From: Actinomycetospora succinea
GTDB taxonomy: Bacteria > Actinomycetota > Actinomycetes > Mycobacteriales > Pseudonocardiaceae
Length of the DNA: 64,000 bases
Assembly: GCF_004363095.1 (NCBI RefSeq)
Contig: NZ_SNYO01000001.1
Span: 1-64,000 of the forward strand
Direction of reading: 5' to 3'
This document shows, piece by piece, positions 26,922-34,220 of the stretch. The notes below the pieces were generated by a model. The model made no database searches. It was not told the DNA's origin and saw nothing but the letters and a program-made list of their open reading frames with translations. The translations under genes were made by a program, and so were the position numbers. Position 1 is the stretch's first letter. Every line of letters starts with the position of its first letter.

Positions 26922-27388
26922 GAGAACGATCCCTCCGAGGACGGGGGGCGGTGCAGCGCGCTGTACTCCTGCCCGGGCAGCGAGTAGCCCCGCGCAGCGT
27001 AGGGGAACGCGTCCAGCTCCGTGGTGGCCTCGTGCTGCTGGTAGTACGACCGGATCTCGGAGATCAGTCCGTCGCGCAGCACGAACCACTCCGCCCCCCG
27101 GGTCGCGACGCGCTCCCGGGCGCCGGTCGGGAGCCAGAACATCGTCCACTCGATGACCGCCTCGTCCCCGTCGGCGACCAGCCGGTCGACCACCCAGCGG
27201 GCCTCGATGACCCGGGTGACCTTGCGCCAGTAGCGGGCGAGGTGCTCGGCCCCGGCCACCGGCGTCGAGCCGAGGTTGGGCGCGAGGAAGTAGTGCACGA
27301 CGTCGGGGTGCAGCGTGGTGAGCAGTGCGTCGACGTCACCGTCGGAGCAGCCGTCGTAGTAGCGGGTGATGAGGTCGGTGGGGTCCAT
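26918..27388 (-). CDS. SnoaL-like (NTF2 fold) protein
   Basis: 156 residues, one cone-shaped NTF2-like domain: an N-terminal helix LITRYYDGCSDGDVDALL, then LHPDVVHYFL, and a final strand EIRSYYQQHEAT. The fold serves as epoxide hydrolase, polyketide cyclase, ketosteroid isomerase or dehydratase. Asp and His residues in DVVHYF could be catalytic. In this island it may isomerise or hydrolyse a ring-derived intermediate. Coupled to the TetR gene downstream (GTGA) and 15 bp after the hydroxyacyl-CoA dehydrogenase gene. Confidence 0.75.
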   Translation of the reverse strand: MDPTDLITRYYDGCSDGDVDALLTTLHPDVVHYFLAPNLGSTPVAGAEHLARYWRKVTRVIEARWVVDRLVADGDEAVIEWTMFWLPTGARERVATRGAEWFVLRDGLISEIRSYYQQHEATTELDAFPYAARGYSLPGQEYSALHRPPSSEGSFS

Positions 27389-27403
27389 CGGTGTCCTCGG
27401 TGA

Positions 27404-28525
27404 TCAGTACTCGTGGAACCCGGCGGCGCTCTTGCGGCCCAGCCGGCCCCGGCCGACCAGGTCGACGAGCGGTTCGGCGGGCACGAGACGCGGGTCGGGC
27501 TCGACCTCGGCCATGGACGCCAGGGCGGCCACGGTGACGTCGAGGCCGATGAGGTCGATGAGCGCCAGCGGGCCCATCGGGTGGTTCGCGTCGGCGGTCA
27601 TCAGGGCGTCGACGGCCCGTGGGTCGGCGCCGGCCGCGACCGCGCGTGCGGCGTCGTTCAGGTAGGGGATGAGCAGCCGGTTGACGATGAAGCCCCGGCG
27701 GTCGGCGGCCTCGACCACGACCTTGCCGAGGTCGCGGCCCCAGGCGGACGCGGTGGCGGCCAGCGTCCGGTCCGCCCCTGCGATCTCGAGCAGCTTCATC
27801 GCGGGTGCGGGGTTGAAGAAGTGCAGCGCGAGCGTGGGCCGGCCCGAGGTGACCGGCGCGCACACGTCGGCGACCCGGTAGGACGAGGTGTTGGTCGCCA
27901 GCGGGGTGCCCGCCGGCAGCGCCGCGTCGAGCCGCCCGACGAGGGCCTGCTTGACGGCGAGGTCCTCGGCGACGGCCTCGATCACCACCTCGGCGCGCCC
28001 GAGGTCGGCGTCGTCGACCGTGGTCCGGATGCGGTCGTGGATCGCCGTGGCGTGCGCGGCGTCGAGACGTCCCTTCGCCACCGCCCGGTCGGTGCTCGCC
28101 CGGATCCGGGTCCGGAGGCCGTCGAGCGAGGCTTCCGTGCGCCCGAGGACGGTGACGGGCCGGCCGCTGCGCGAGATCACCTCGACGATGCCCGAGGCCA
28201 TCAGCCCAGTGCCGAGCACGCCGACCTCGCCGGTCCAGCCTGCGACCTCGGGGTCCGGAGTCGCCTCGGGATCCGCGAGCGCCGCGTCACCCGTCAGGAA
28301 CGCCCGGCGCGCGGCGGGCAGGTCGTCGATCACCGCGCAGGGCCCGACCGGGTGCCCGGCGCCGTGGCGCAGGGCGAGGTCGAGCACCCCCGGCGCCACC
28401 CGGTCCCGGCGGCTCATGGCGACGGCGTCGGCGAGCATCCCGGCCCGCAGGCGCAGCGCGGGCTCCCAGTCCTCGGTGCCGGGCAGCGGGGTGTGCCCGG
28501 CGAGGACGTCGGTGGAGGTCGTCAT
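27404..28525 (-). CDS. 3-Hydroxyacyl-CoA dehydrogenase with duplicated C-terminal-type domain at the N-terminus
   Basis: 373 residues. The NAD domain begins at about residue 100 with VGVLGTGLMASGI, and the catalytic region is LHFFNPAPAMKLLEI. The C-terminal 3HCDH domain follows with RRGFIVNRLLIPYLNDA and ANHPMGPLALIDLIGLD. Unusually, residues 25-75 contain LRLRAGMLADAVAMSRRD and GAGHPVGPCAVIDDL, which look like another truncated 3HCDH C-terminal unit placed before the NAD domain. It would oxidise a 3-hydroxyacyl-CoA late in the pathway. It starts 9 bp after the cyclase gene. Confidence 0.88.
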   Translation of the reverse strand: MTTSTDVLAGHTPLPGTEDWEPALRLRAGMLADAVAMSRRDRVAPGVLDLALRHGAGHPVGPCAVIDDLPAARRAFLTGDAALADPEATPDPEVAGWTGEVGVLGTGLMASGIVEVISRSGRPVTVLGRTEASLDGLRTRIRASTDRAVAKGRLDAAHATAIHDRIRTTVDDADLGRAEVVIEAVAEDLAVKQALVGRLDAALPAGTPLATNTSSYRVADVCAPVTSGRPTLALHFFNPAPAMKLLEIAGADRTLAATASAWGRDLGKVVVEAADRRGFIVNRLLIPYLNDAARAVAAGADPRAVDALMTADANHPMGPLALIDLIGLDVTVAALASMAEVEPDPRLVPAEPLVDLVGRGRLGRKSAAGFHEY

Positions 28526-28534
28526 CCCCGGGCC

Positions 28535-29491
28535 CTACTTGATCGCCAGCGCGCTGACCGGCGAGCCGACGGCCCCGGTCAGCGGCAACGGGGAGGCGAC
28601 GAAGAAGAACTCGTACACGCCGTCGCGGGCGCAGTCCTCGCCGAGCGGGTCGAGGTCGAAGATCTCGCCGATCGCCATGCCCATGTAGGTCAGCGCGACG
28701 ATGTGCAGCGGCTGGAACTGGTCGATCTCGTTGGGTCGGACCTCGACGCCCCAGGTGTCGGTGGCGACGGCCGCGACGTCGTGGTCGTACAGCCACGGCG
28801 CGGTGTGCAGCGACAGTCCCGGCGCGTCGCCACCGGCGTAACCGCCCCAGTCGTCCCGGCGCGCGCCGAGGAACCCGGTGCGCACCAGCACGGCGTCGCC
28901 GCGACGGACCTCGACGCCCTGCGCGGCGGCCGTCGCGTCGAGCTCGTCGGCGGTGACCGGACGGCCCGGCTCGAGGGAGTCGACGCCGACGTGGCGGGCG
29001 ACGTCGAGCAGGACCCCGCGCATGACGATGCGGCCGGTGTAGTTCTGGATCGCGTTGCTGGCCGCGCCGTTGCTGTCGACCTCGGCTGCCGACCGGCCGT
29101 TGTACATCCTGCCCTCGTAGAACACGTGCGCCAGCGCATCCCACTGGGTGCCGGCCTGGTTGGGCATGACGACGTAGTCGTCGGCGAACCCGATCCCGTG
29201 CGCCGGCCCCCAGTCCCCGGGCAGCACGTCCTGGCGCCCCGCGACGTGGTCGGCGCCGGTCGCGGACATGAACAGCTGCGGGTTGATGCGGAACGGGCTG
29301 TTCTGCGGACCCCGCAGGTCGTACGGCAGCGACAACGACACCGTGCGGCCCTGGCGCACCAGTGCGGCCGCGGCGGTGATCTCGTCGGGCCCGACGAAGT
29401 TGAGCGTGCCGAGCTGGTCGTCGTCGCCCCAGCGGCCCCAGTTCGAGTACTGCTCGATGTACTTCGCGAGGATCGACCGGTCGCCGTCCAT
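28535..29491 (-). CDS. Cyclase-family (kynurenine formamidase-like) metal hydrolase
   Basis: 318 residues of the PF04199 type. The metal-site motif usually written HxGTHxDxPxH appears as NQAGTQWDALAHVF, with Gln for two His residues. VRTGF, a later LHTAPWLYDHDVAAVATDTWG, and QFQPLHIVALTYMGM fit the family second half. Members hydrolyse amide or lactone bonds (kynurenine formamide, isatin, cyclic amides) with Mn or Zn. A ring-opening hydrolysis after hydroxylation by the molybdenum enzyme is a reasonable role. The ATG follows GAGAGG at good spacing; the GTG two codons upstream is unlikely. Confidence 0.82.
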   Translation of the reverse strand: MDGDRSILAKYIEQYSNWGRWGDDDQLGTLNFVGPDEITAAAALVRQGRTVSLSLPYDLRGPQNSPFRINPQLFMSATGADHVAGRQDVLPGDWGPAHGIGFADDYVVMPNQAGTQWDALAHVFYEGRMYNGRSAAEVDSNGAASNAIQNYTGRIVMRGVLLDVARHVGVDSLEPGRPVTADELDATAAAQGVEVRRGDAVLVRTGFLGARRDDWGGYAGGDAPGLSLHTAPWLYDHDVAAVATDTWGVEVRPNEIDQFQPLHIVALTYMGMAIGEIFDLDPLGEDCARDGVYEFFFVASPLPLTGAVGSPVSALAIK

Positions 29492-29510
29492 GATCACCTC
29501 TCGCCGCTCG

Positions 29511-30422
29511 TCAGGACCGGCGGGCCGGCCGCGGCCCGACGGTGGTGGTCAACGTGCCGATGCCCTCGGCCTCGAGCTCGACGACGTCGCCGGGCTCGAG
29601 CCACGGGAACGCGTCCTCGCCGTGCAGGCTCGAGAGCTCCAAGAGGCAGCCGGTCGCGCACGTGCCCGAGCCGAGGACGTCGCCCGCACGCACCCAGGAG
29701 TTCGTCGAGGCGTGAGCGATCATGTCGGCGAACGAGTGGTGCATCGAGGCCAGTCGGTCGCCGCCGTGGGGCTTGCCGTTGACCCGCGCCGACAGGGTCG
29801 TGTCCGGTCGCCCGGATGTGCCGCCGAGCTCGTCGGGCGTCGCGAGGCAGGGGCCGATGACGTTGGCGAAGTCCTTGCACTTCGACGCCCCGAGGCCCAG
29901 CGACATCTCCGGGCCGGCGATGTCGCGCGCGGAGTAGTCGTTGAAGAGCGTGTAGCCGGCGATCAGGTCGGGCGCCTGCTCGGGCGTGACGTCGCGGCCG
30001 TCGGCGCCGAGCACCGCGGCGACCTCGAGCTCGTAGTCGAGCTGGTCGGTGTCGGGCCGCGGGATCTCGTCCCCGTCGCCGAAGATGTTGTTCGGGTGCG
30101 TGAAGTAGAAGACCGGCGTCCGGAACCACTCGGCCGGCACCTCGTCGGTCCCGCGGCTGCGCTGCAGGAAGTTCCGGTAGTGCTGCTCGAAGGTCAGGAA
30201 GTCCCGGATCGTCGTCGGACGTGCCAGCGGCGTCAGCAGCCGCACCGCGTCGAGGCCGACCGCGTCGCCGATCGCCGCGGGCTCCGTGCGCGACATCGCG
30301 ATCGCCAGCAGCTCCGCGTCACCGTCCCCGGCGGGCCGGGCGACCGGCTCGACCGCCCGCTCGCGCAGGAGCCCGATCGTGACCGGCCCGCCGGTGGCGG
30401 GGGTATAGCGCACGAGCCGCAT
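29511..30422 (-). CDS. Fumarylacetoacetate hydrolase (FAH)-family protein, island copy
   Basis: 303 residues. The FAH metal site is present: LDYELEVAAVLG supplies the Glu-x-Glu pair, FNDYSARDI the Asp segment, and KCKDFANVIGPCL the Lys-Asp part. SGTCATGCLLEL and LEPGDVVELEAEGIGTL follow in order. Such enzymes hydrolyse acylpyruvates or decarboxylate and isomerise 2-hydroxymuconate-type diacids. First gene of the island, 24 bp behind the palindrome at 30446-30465. A second FAH-family gene of clearly related sequence is at 45.4-46.4 kb in another operon. Confidence 0.9.
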   Translation of the reverse strand: MRLVRYTPATGGPVTIGLLRERAVEPVARPAGDGDAELLAIAMSRTEPAAIGDAVGLDAVRLLTPLARPTTIRDFLTFEQHYRNFLQRSRGTDEVPAEWFRTPVFYFTHPNNIFGDGDEIPRPDTDQLDYELEVAAVLGADGRDVTPEQAPDLIAGYTLFNDYSARDIAGPEMSLGLGASKCKDFANVIGPCLATPDELGGTSGRPDTTLSARVNGKPHGGDRLASMHHSFADMIAHASTNSWVRAGDVLGSGTCATGCLLELSSLHGEDAFPWLEPGDVVELEAEGIGTLTTTVGPRPARRS

Positions 30423-30445
30423 CCCGGGTCCTCCTCGACCTCGTA

Positions 30446-30465
30446 CCAACCGTCTGGACGGTAGG
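30446..30465. promoter_or_regulatory. TetR-type operator, site 2 of a shared pair
   Basis: CCAACCGTCTGGACGGTAGG; the reverse strand reads CCTACCGTCCAGACGGTTGG and differs from site 1 at two of 20 positions. It lies 24 bp upstream of the first ATG of the island, the same distance as for site 1. Confidence 0.7.
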
Positions 30466-30493
30466 TTAGAGCGATCGGGCCGGGAGTCAAGAC

Positions 30494-31489
30494 TCAGGTG
30501 TCGAGCAGTTCCGGGACGAACAGTTCCTCGACGCCGCGCAGGCGGTCGGAGAGGCCCTGGTCGTGGAAGTGGCGCAGGAACGCCTCGAGCGTCGCCCGGT
30601 TGCCGGTGACGCCGTAGGGCCACCATTCGGCCGGCATCAGCGCGCGGGCGCGCTCGTAGAGGTCGCCGAACCACGGCACCATGACGTCGATCTGCTGGGT
30701 CTCCCGGCGGAACTCGTAGTGCGCGATCGCGGCGTCGCGCGAGGCCGTGAAGCCGTCGAGCAGGGTGCGGGCGAGGCCGGGGTGCTCGTCGAGGAGCTCC
30801 CGGCGCGCGACGACCGTGTGCATGATCGGGAGGATCCCGGTGCGCGCGTACCAGTCCTGCTCGACCCGGGCGGTGTCGGGAAACAGCGGGGCGACGCGCG
30901 GTGAGCCGTCGAGGACGCAGCGCGGCGGGTGCGCGGAGATCAGCGCGTCGATCTCGCCGGCCTCGAGCATCGGGCCGAGCGGCCCGTCGGCGGCGCTCAC
31001 GTCGACGGCCGACGGGTGCCGGAACGGGACGAAGTCGAAGGGCGGCATCGGCGCGTCCACGCCCCCGACGACCCAGCGGCACCGGTCCGGTGTGACGCCG
31101 TGCTCCTCGGCGAGAATGCCCTTGAGCCACACGCCCGGATCGGTGCCGTAGACCGCGAACTCGCCGACGGTGCGGCCCGCGAGGTCCTGGGGCTTCTCGA
31201 TGCCGCTCGCGGTGCTGACCCAGATCGCCGAGTGCCGGAAGTGGCGAGCGGGGAAGACGGGCAGCGCCACGAACGGCGGGTCGGGCAGGTCGAGGGTGCG
31301 CAGGTAGAACGTCAGGCCGAGCTCGGCGACGTCGAAGGCCTGCTCGCGGACCATGCGGTCGAAGATGTCGGAGACGAGGTCGGCGCTGTGCAGGGTCGCG
31401 TCGACCCCGTCGAAGGTGACGGTGCCGTCGAACAGGGCGCGCATGTGGTCGTAGCGGGCCGAGGCGACGGAGAGGGTGATCGGTGCCAT
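30494..31489 (-). CDS. 4,5-Dihydroxyphthalate decarboxylase-like / periplasmic-binding-fold protein
   Basis: 331 residues. The order of motifs follows the 4,5-dihydroxyphthalate decarboxylase (Pht5) family, which shares a solute-binding fold: DVAELGLTFYLRTL, ALPVFPARHFRHSAIWVST, DLAGRTVGEFAVYGTDPGVW followed by LKGILAEEHGV. No signal peptide is seen with the ATG chosen (GGTGGAG ribosome site), which fits an enzyme rather than a transport receptor. It would decarboxylate a dihydroxy aromatic acid. It diverges from a LysR regulator, which probably controls it, and lies 71 bp from the start of the neighbouring island. Confidence 0.75.
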   Translation of the reverse strand: MAPITLSVASARYDHMRALFDGTVTFDGVDATLHSADLVSDIFDRMVREQAFDVAELGLTFYLRTLDLPDPPFVALPVFPARHFRHSAIWVSTASGIEKPQDLAGRTVGEFAVYGTDPGVWLKGILAEEHGVTPDRCRWVVGGVDAPMPPFDFVPFRHPSAVDVSAADGPLGPMLEAGEIDALISAHPPRCVLDGSPRVAPLFPDTARVEQDWYARTGILPIMHTVVARRELLDEHPGLARTLLDGFTASRDAAIAHYEFRRETQQIDVMVPWFGDLYERARALMPAEWWPYGVTGNRATLEAFLRHFHDQGLSDRLRGVEELFVPELLDT

Positions 31490-31559
31490 GGCTCCACCGT
31501 CGGCCCGCCGGATCGAGAAGTCCAAGACAGGCTTGAGCGGTCATTGATAGCGCTGCACG

Positions 31560-32468
31560 ATGAATGGCGTGGAGCTGCGTCAGCTCGTGTACTTCGACGC
31601 CGTCGTCCGGTACGGCGGGTTCAGCCGGGCCGCCGGGGCGCTGCACGTCGCCCAGCCCGCGATCTCCGCGCAGGTCCGGCGGCTCGAGGACGAGCTGGGC
31701 GTGCGGCTCCTCGCGCGCACGACCCGGCGGGTGGGGCTCACCGAGGCGGGCGAGCTGTTCCTGGTCCGCGCCCGGCGGGTGCTGGGCGAGCTCGACGCCG
31801 CCCGCGACGAGGCCGCCGACCTCGCCGCCGTGCTCCGCGGTCGCGTGGTCCTCGGCGCCTCCCCGGTGCTCGCGGGCCTCGACCTCGCGGCCGTCCTCGC
31901 CGCCTTCGCCGCGCGCCATCCCGGCGTCCACCTGACGCTGCGCGGCGGGATCACTGCGGGGCTGCTCGCCGACCTCGACGCGGGCGCCGTCGACCTCGTC
32001 CTCGGCCCGATCCACGACGAGTACCGCACGCGCGACCGCACCGCGACCCCGCTGCTCGACGACGAGCTGGTCCTGCTCACCCCGCCCGGTCATCGGCGCG
32101 CGCGGTCCCGGTCGATCGCCCTCGCGGACCTGCGCGACGACCCCTTCGTCTGCCTGCCGCCCGACAGCGGCCTGCGCCAGGTGCTCGACGATGCCGCCGA
32201 CGACGCCGGGTTCCGGGCGCACGTGCCGTTCGAGGTGTCGACGCCGGGCGAGGTGCAGGCGCTCGTCGCGGCGGGGCTGGGGGTGGCGCTGCTGGCGGCG
32301 TCGACGGTGACCGGGTCGGCGACGGTGCACCGGGTCCGCCCGGCGCTGCGCCACCCGCCGATCGGGCTGCTGCACCGCGAGCTCTCACCGGCGGCCCGGG
32401 CGCTGGCGGCGGTCCTCACCGACGCCGCGTCCGAGGTATCGGAGCGAAGGGCACCGTCGCCCGGATAG
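31560..32468 (+). CDS. LysR-family transcriptional regulator
   Basis: 302 residues: an N-terminal winged helix ELRQLVYFDAVVRYGGFSRA followed by AAGALHVAQPAISAQVRRLE, and an effector domain with RGRVVLGASPVLAG and an end typical of LysR. Divergent from the dihydroxyphthalate decarboxylase-like gene across 70 bp, the standard arrangement for a LysR activator and its target. The last residues ERRAPSPG are encoded by a partial copy of the GAGCGAAGGGCACC hairpin repeat (32441-32460), so the original C-terminus may have been altered. Confidence 0.9.
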   Translation: MNGVELRQLVYFDAVVRYGGFSRAAGALHVAQPAISAQVRRLEDELGVRLLARTTRRVGLTEAGELFLVRARRVLGELDAARDEAADLAAVLRGRVVLGASPVLAGLDLAAVLAAFAARHPGVHLTLRGGITAGLLADLDAGAVDLVLGPIHDEYRTRDRTATPLLDDELVLLTPPGHRRARSRSIALADLRDDPFVCLPPDSGLRQVLDDAADDAGFRAHVPFEVSTPGEVQALVAAGLGVALLAASTVTGSATVHRVRPALRHPPIGLLHRELSPAARALAAVLTDAASEVSERRAPSPG

Positions 32469-32505
32469 ACGGGCCGCCGTCCGAGCGAAGGGCACCTTCG
32501 CTCGG
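32441..32505. repeat. GAGCGAAGG hairpin repeat: partial copy plus full copy 2
   Basis: 32481-32505 folds into an 11-bp perfect stem CCGAGCGAAGG / CCTTCGCTCGG with loop GCA, downstream of the LysR stop. A half copy GGAGCGAAGGGCACC precedes it at 32441-32455, inside the end of the LysR coding region. The full palindrome matches the one at 15289-15309 in reverse complement. Confidence 0.7.
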
Positions 32506-32770
32506 TGAAGACGGGCCTCGGGCACCCGAGCGCGCACCCGACCGTCACCCGCCCGACATCGCCCGTGCGGGTGTCCGTCCCCACACCGCGGACGTGCGGG
32601 CGGTAGGCAGTGCGCCGAAGTCGGCATACTCGGGGGTCAGATGAGCATTCGTTGTGTCGCCGTCCTGCCCGCGGGCCTGGTGTGGCGGGCCGTCGGGGCC
32701 GGGTGGTGGGTCAGCCGAGGCTGGTACACCTACCGCCCGCGGCTCCTCGCCGTCCTGCCCGACCCCGAGG
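32506..32770. other. Convergent intergenic stretch, no gene seen
   Basis: Between the LysR gene with its hairpins and the convergent DUF35 gene. A plus-strand frame from ATG at 32641 begins MSIRCVAVLPAGLVWRAVGA but runs antisense through the DUF35 gene and becomes low-complexity. I do not accept it as a gene. No other structure was noticed. Confidence 0.5.
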
Positions 32771-33058
32771 TCAGTCCGCCCGGAACGTCGGGATCCCGGC
32801 GTCGGGCCGGGCGCGCACCCGGTGCCCCACGGCGAGCCCGGGCGCACCGCGCCCCATCGCCCGCACGCCGTCGTCGAGGTCGACGAGCACCAGCACGTAC
32901 GGGTCACCCGACGACGGGTGCACGACGCTGACGGCGGCCACCGTCCCGAGCCCCGCCGAGGCACACCGGCGCGGCTCCGCCCCGCACGACGGGCATCCCG
33001 TCCGCGGCAGCGTCCAGCGCCGGCCGCAGGAGGGGCACTCGTCGTAGGCGAGGGTCAT
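32771..33058 (-). CDS. DUF35 OB-fold protein with zinc ribbon, partner of a thiolase-like enzyme
   Basis: 95 residues. The N-terminal rubredoxin-like zinc ribbon has CPSC (8-11) and CPSC (22-25), followed by an OB fold with GTVAAVSVVHPSSGDPYVLV. DUF35 proteins bind CoA thioesters and form complexes with thiolase-fold enzymes, for example the steroid side-chain aldolase Ltp2 with ChsH2. The ATG overlaps the stop of the thiolase-fold gene (ATGA), implying the two proteins work together. Acts in the cytoplasm. Confidence 0.88.
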   Translation of the reverse strand: MTLAYDECPSCGRRWTLPRTGCPSCGAEPRRCASAGLGTVAAVSVVHPSSGDPYVLVLVDLDDGVRAMGRGAPGLAVGHRVRARPDAGIPTFRAD

Positions 33059-34191
33059 GCGACCTCCAGCACCGCGCTCGCGTGTGCCGACATGACGCCG
33101 CCGTCGCCGTGCACGAACCCGACGCGCGGCGCGCCGGGGACCTGCCGCGCGCCCGCCGCCCCGCGCAGCTGCGTCACGACCTCCACGAGGTGCGCCATCC
33201 CGCCGCCGACCCCGCAGTGCCCGTACGACAGCAGCCCGCCGTGGGTGTTGAGCGGCAGCGCGCCGTCGCGGGCGAACCGGCCGGCCGCGGCGTCGGTGCC
33301 CGCCGTGCCCGGCGCACAGAACCCGATCTCCTCGAGCAGCATCGCGAGCGTGACCGTGAAGCTGTCGTAGACCCCGGCGACGTCGACGTCGCCCACCGAC
33401 CGGCCCGCCTGCCCGAACGCCGTGTCGGCCGACCTCAGCGCCCCGAGGTCGGCGAGGTCGGCCTCGGTGAGGTGCTGGTGGCGGTGCGCCTCGCCGACGC
33501 CGGTGACCGCCACGGCCGCCGGTGCCGCGGTCACCACGACCGCCGCGCCGCCGTCGGAGACCGGGCAGCAGTCGAGCAGACGCAGGGGCTCGGCGATCGG
33601 ACGGGAGGCGAGGACGTCGTCGACGGTGATCGGCTTCGCCAGGTGCGCGCCCGGGGTCGTCGCCGCGTGCGCGCGCATCTGGACGGCGAGCGGGGCGAGA
33701 TCGGCGGGGGAGAGCCCACGGGCCGCGAGGTGCGCCGATGCCAGCAGCGCGTAGTACGCCGGGACGGTCCCGCCCAGCGGCACCTCGAGCTCCGCGTGCC
33801 CCACCTGCGCCAGCGTGCGGGTGGACGTCTCGCCGCTCTGCCCGCTCGCCCGGTCCTCCCCGCCGACGACGAGCACGGCCCGGGCGTCGCCCGCCCGCAC
33901 GAGTCGCGCCGCCTGCGCGAGAATGACCAGCCCCGTCGCCCCGCCCGCGCTCGTGCCGTGCGCGATCGCCGGACGGGCCCCGAGCCGCTCCGCGAGCAGG
34001 TCGGCGGGCATGAGGTGCCCCGCGGTCGTGGCGTAGCCGCAGATCACGGCGTCGATCTCGGGCGCGACCAGCCCGGCGTCGGCGAGCGCCGCGACCGCCG
34101 CCGTGGCCTGCCAGTCGAGCGCGGTGCGCCCCGGCTGCCGGCCGAACGGGGTCACGGCGACCCCGGCGACGTGCGCCACGGAGATCGCCAT
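33055..34191 (-). CDS. Thiolase-fold protein lacking the nucleophilic cysteine (Ltp2-like aldolase candidate)
   Basis: 378 residues with the duplicated thiolase fold. The segment AHGTSAGGATGL (78-89) occupies the place of the usual CxSG nucleophile motif, but Thr80 and Ser81 replace the cysteine. C-terminal SYGHCGVGGGMAHLVEVV keeps a His-Cys pair. Loss of the nucleophile together with a coupled DUF35 gene is the pattern of retro-aldolases such as Ltp2, which release acetyl- or propionyl-CoA from 3-hydroxyacyl thioesters, rather than true thiolases. The ATG was chosen over a GTG 21 bp upstream. It diverges from the acyl-CoA carboxylase gene. Confidence 0.75.
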   Translation of the reverse strand: MAISVAHVAGVAVTPFGRQPGRTALDWQATAAVAALADAGLVAPEIDAVICGYATTAGHLMPADLLAERLGARPAIAHGTSAGGATGLVILAQAARLVRAGDARAVLVVGGEDRASGQSGETSTRTLAQVGHAELEVPLGGTVPAYYALLASAHLAARGLSPADLAPLAVQMRAHAATTPGAHLAKPITVDDVLASRPIAEPLRLLDCCPVSDGGAAVVVTAAPAAVAVTGVGEAHRHQHLTEADLADLGALRSADTAFGQAGRSVGDVDVAGVYDSFTVTLAMLLEEIGFCAPGTAGTDAAAGRFARDGALPLNTHGGLLSYGHCGVGGGMAHLVEVVTQLRGAAGARQVPGAPRVGFVHGDGGVMSAHASAVLEVA

Positions 34192-34220
34192 TCGCGCCAC
34201 TGTCACCGACACTGGCGACG

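Noticed and set aside
26922-27149. N-terminal extension of the TetR gene
   Set aside because: The extra residues are an out-of-frame reading of the SnoaL-like gene; the GTG at 26919-26921 overlapping that gene's stop gives a normal-length TetR.
32641-32931. Small plus-strand frame starting MSIRCVAVLPAGLVW
   Set aside because: No ribosome site, runs antisense through the DUF35 gene and turns low-complexity after 45 residues.
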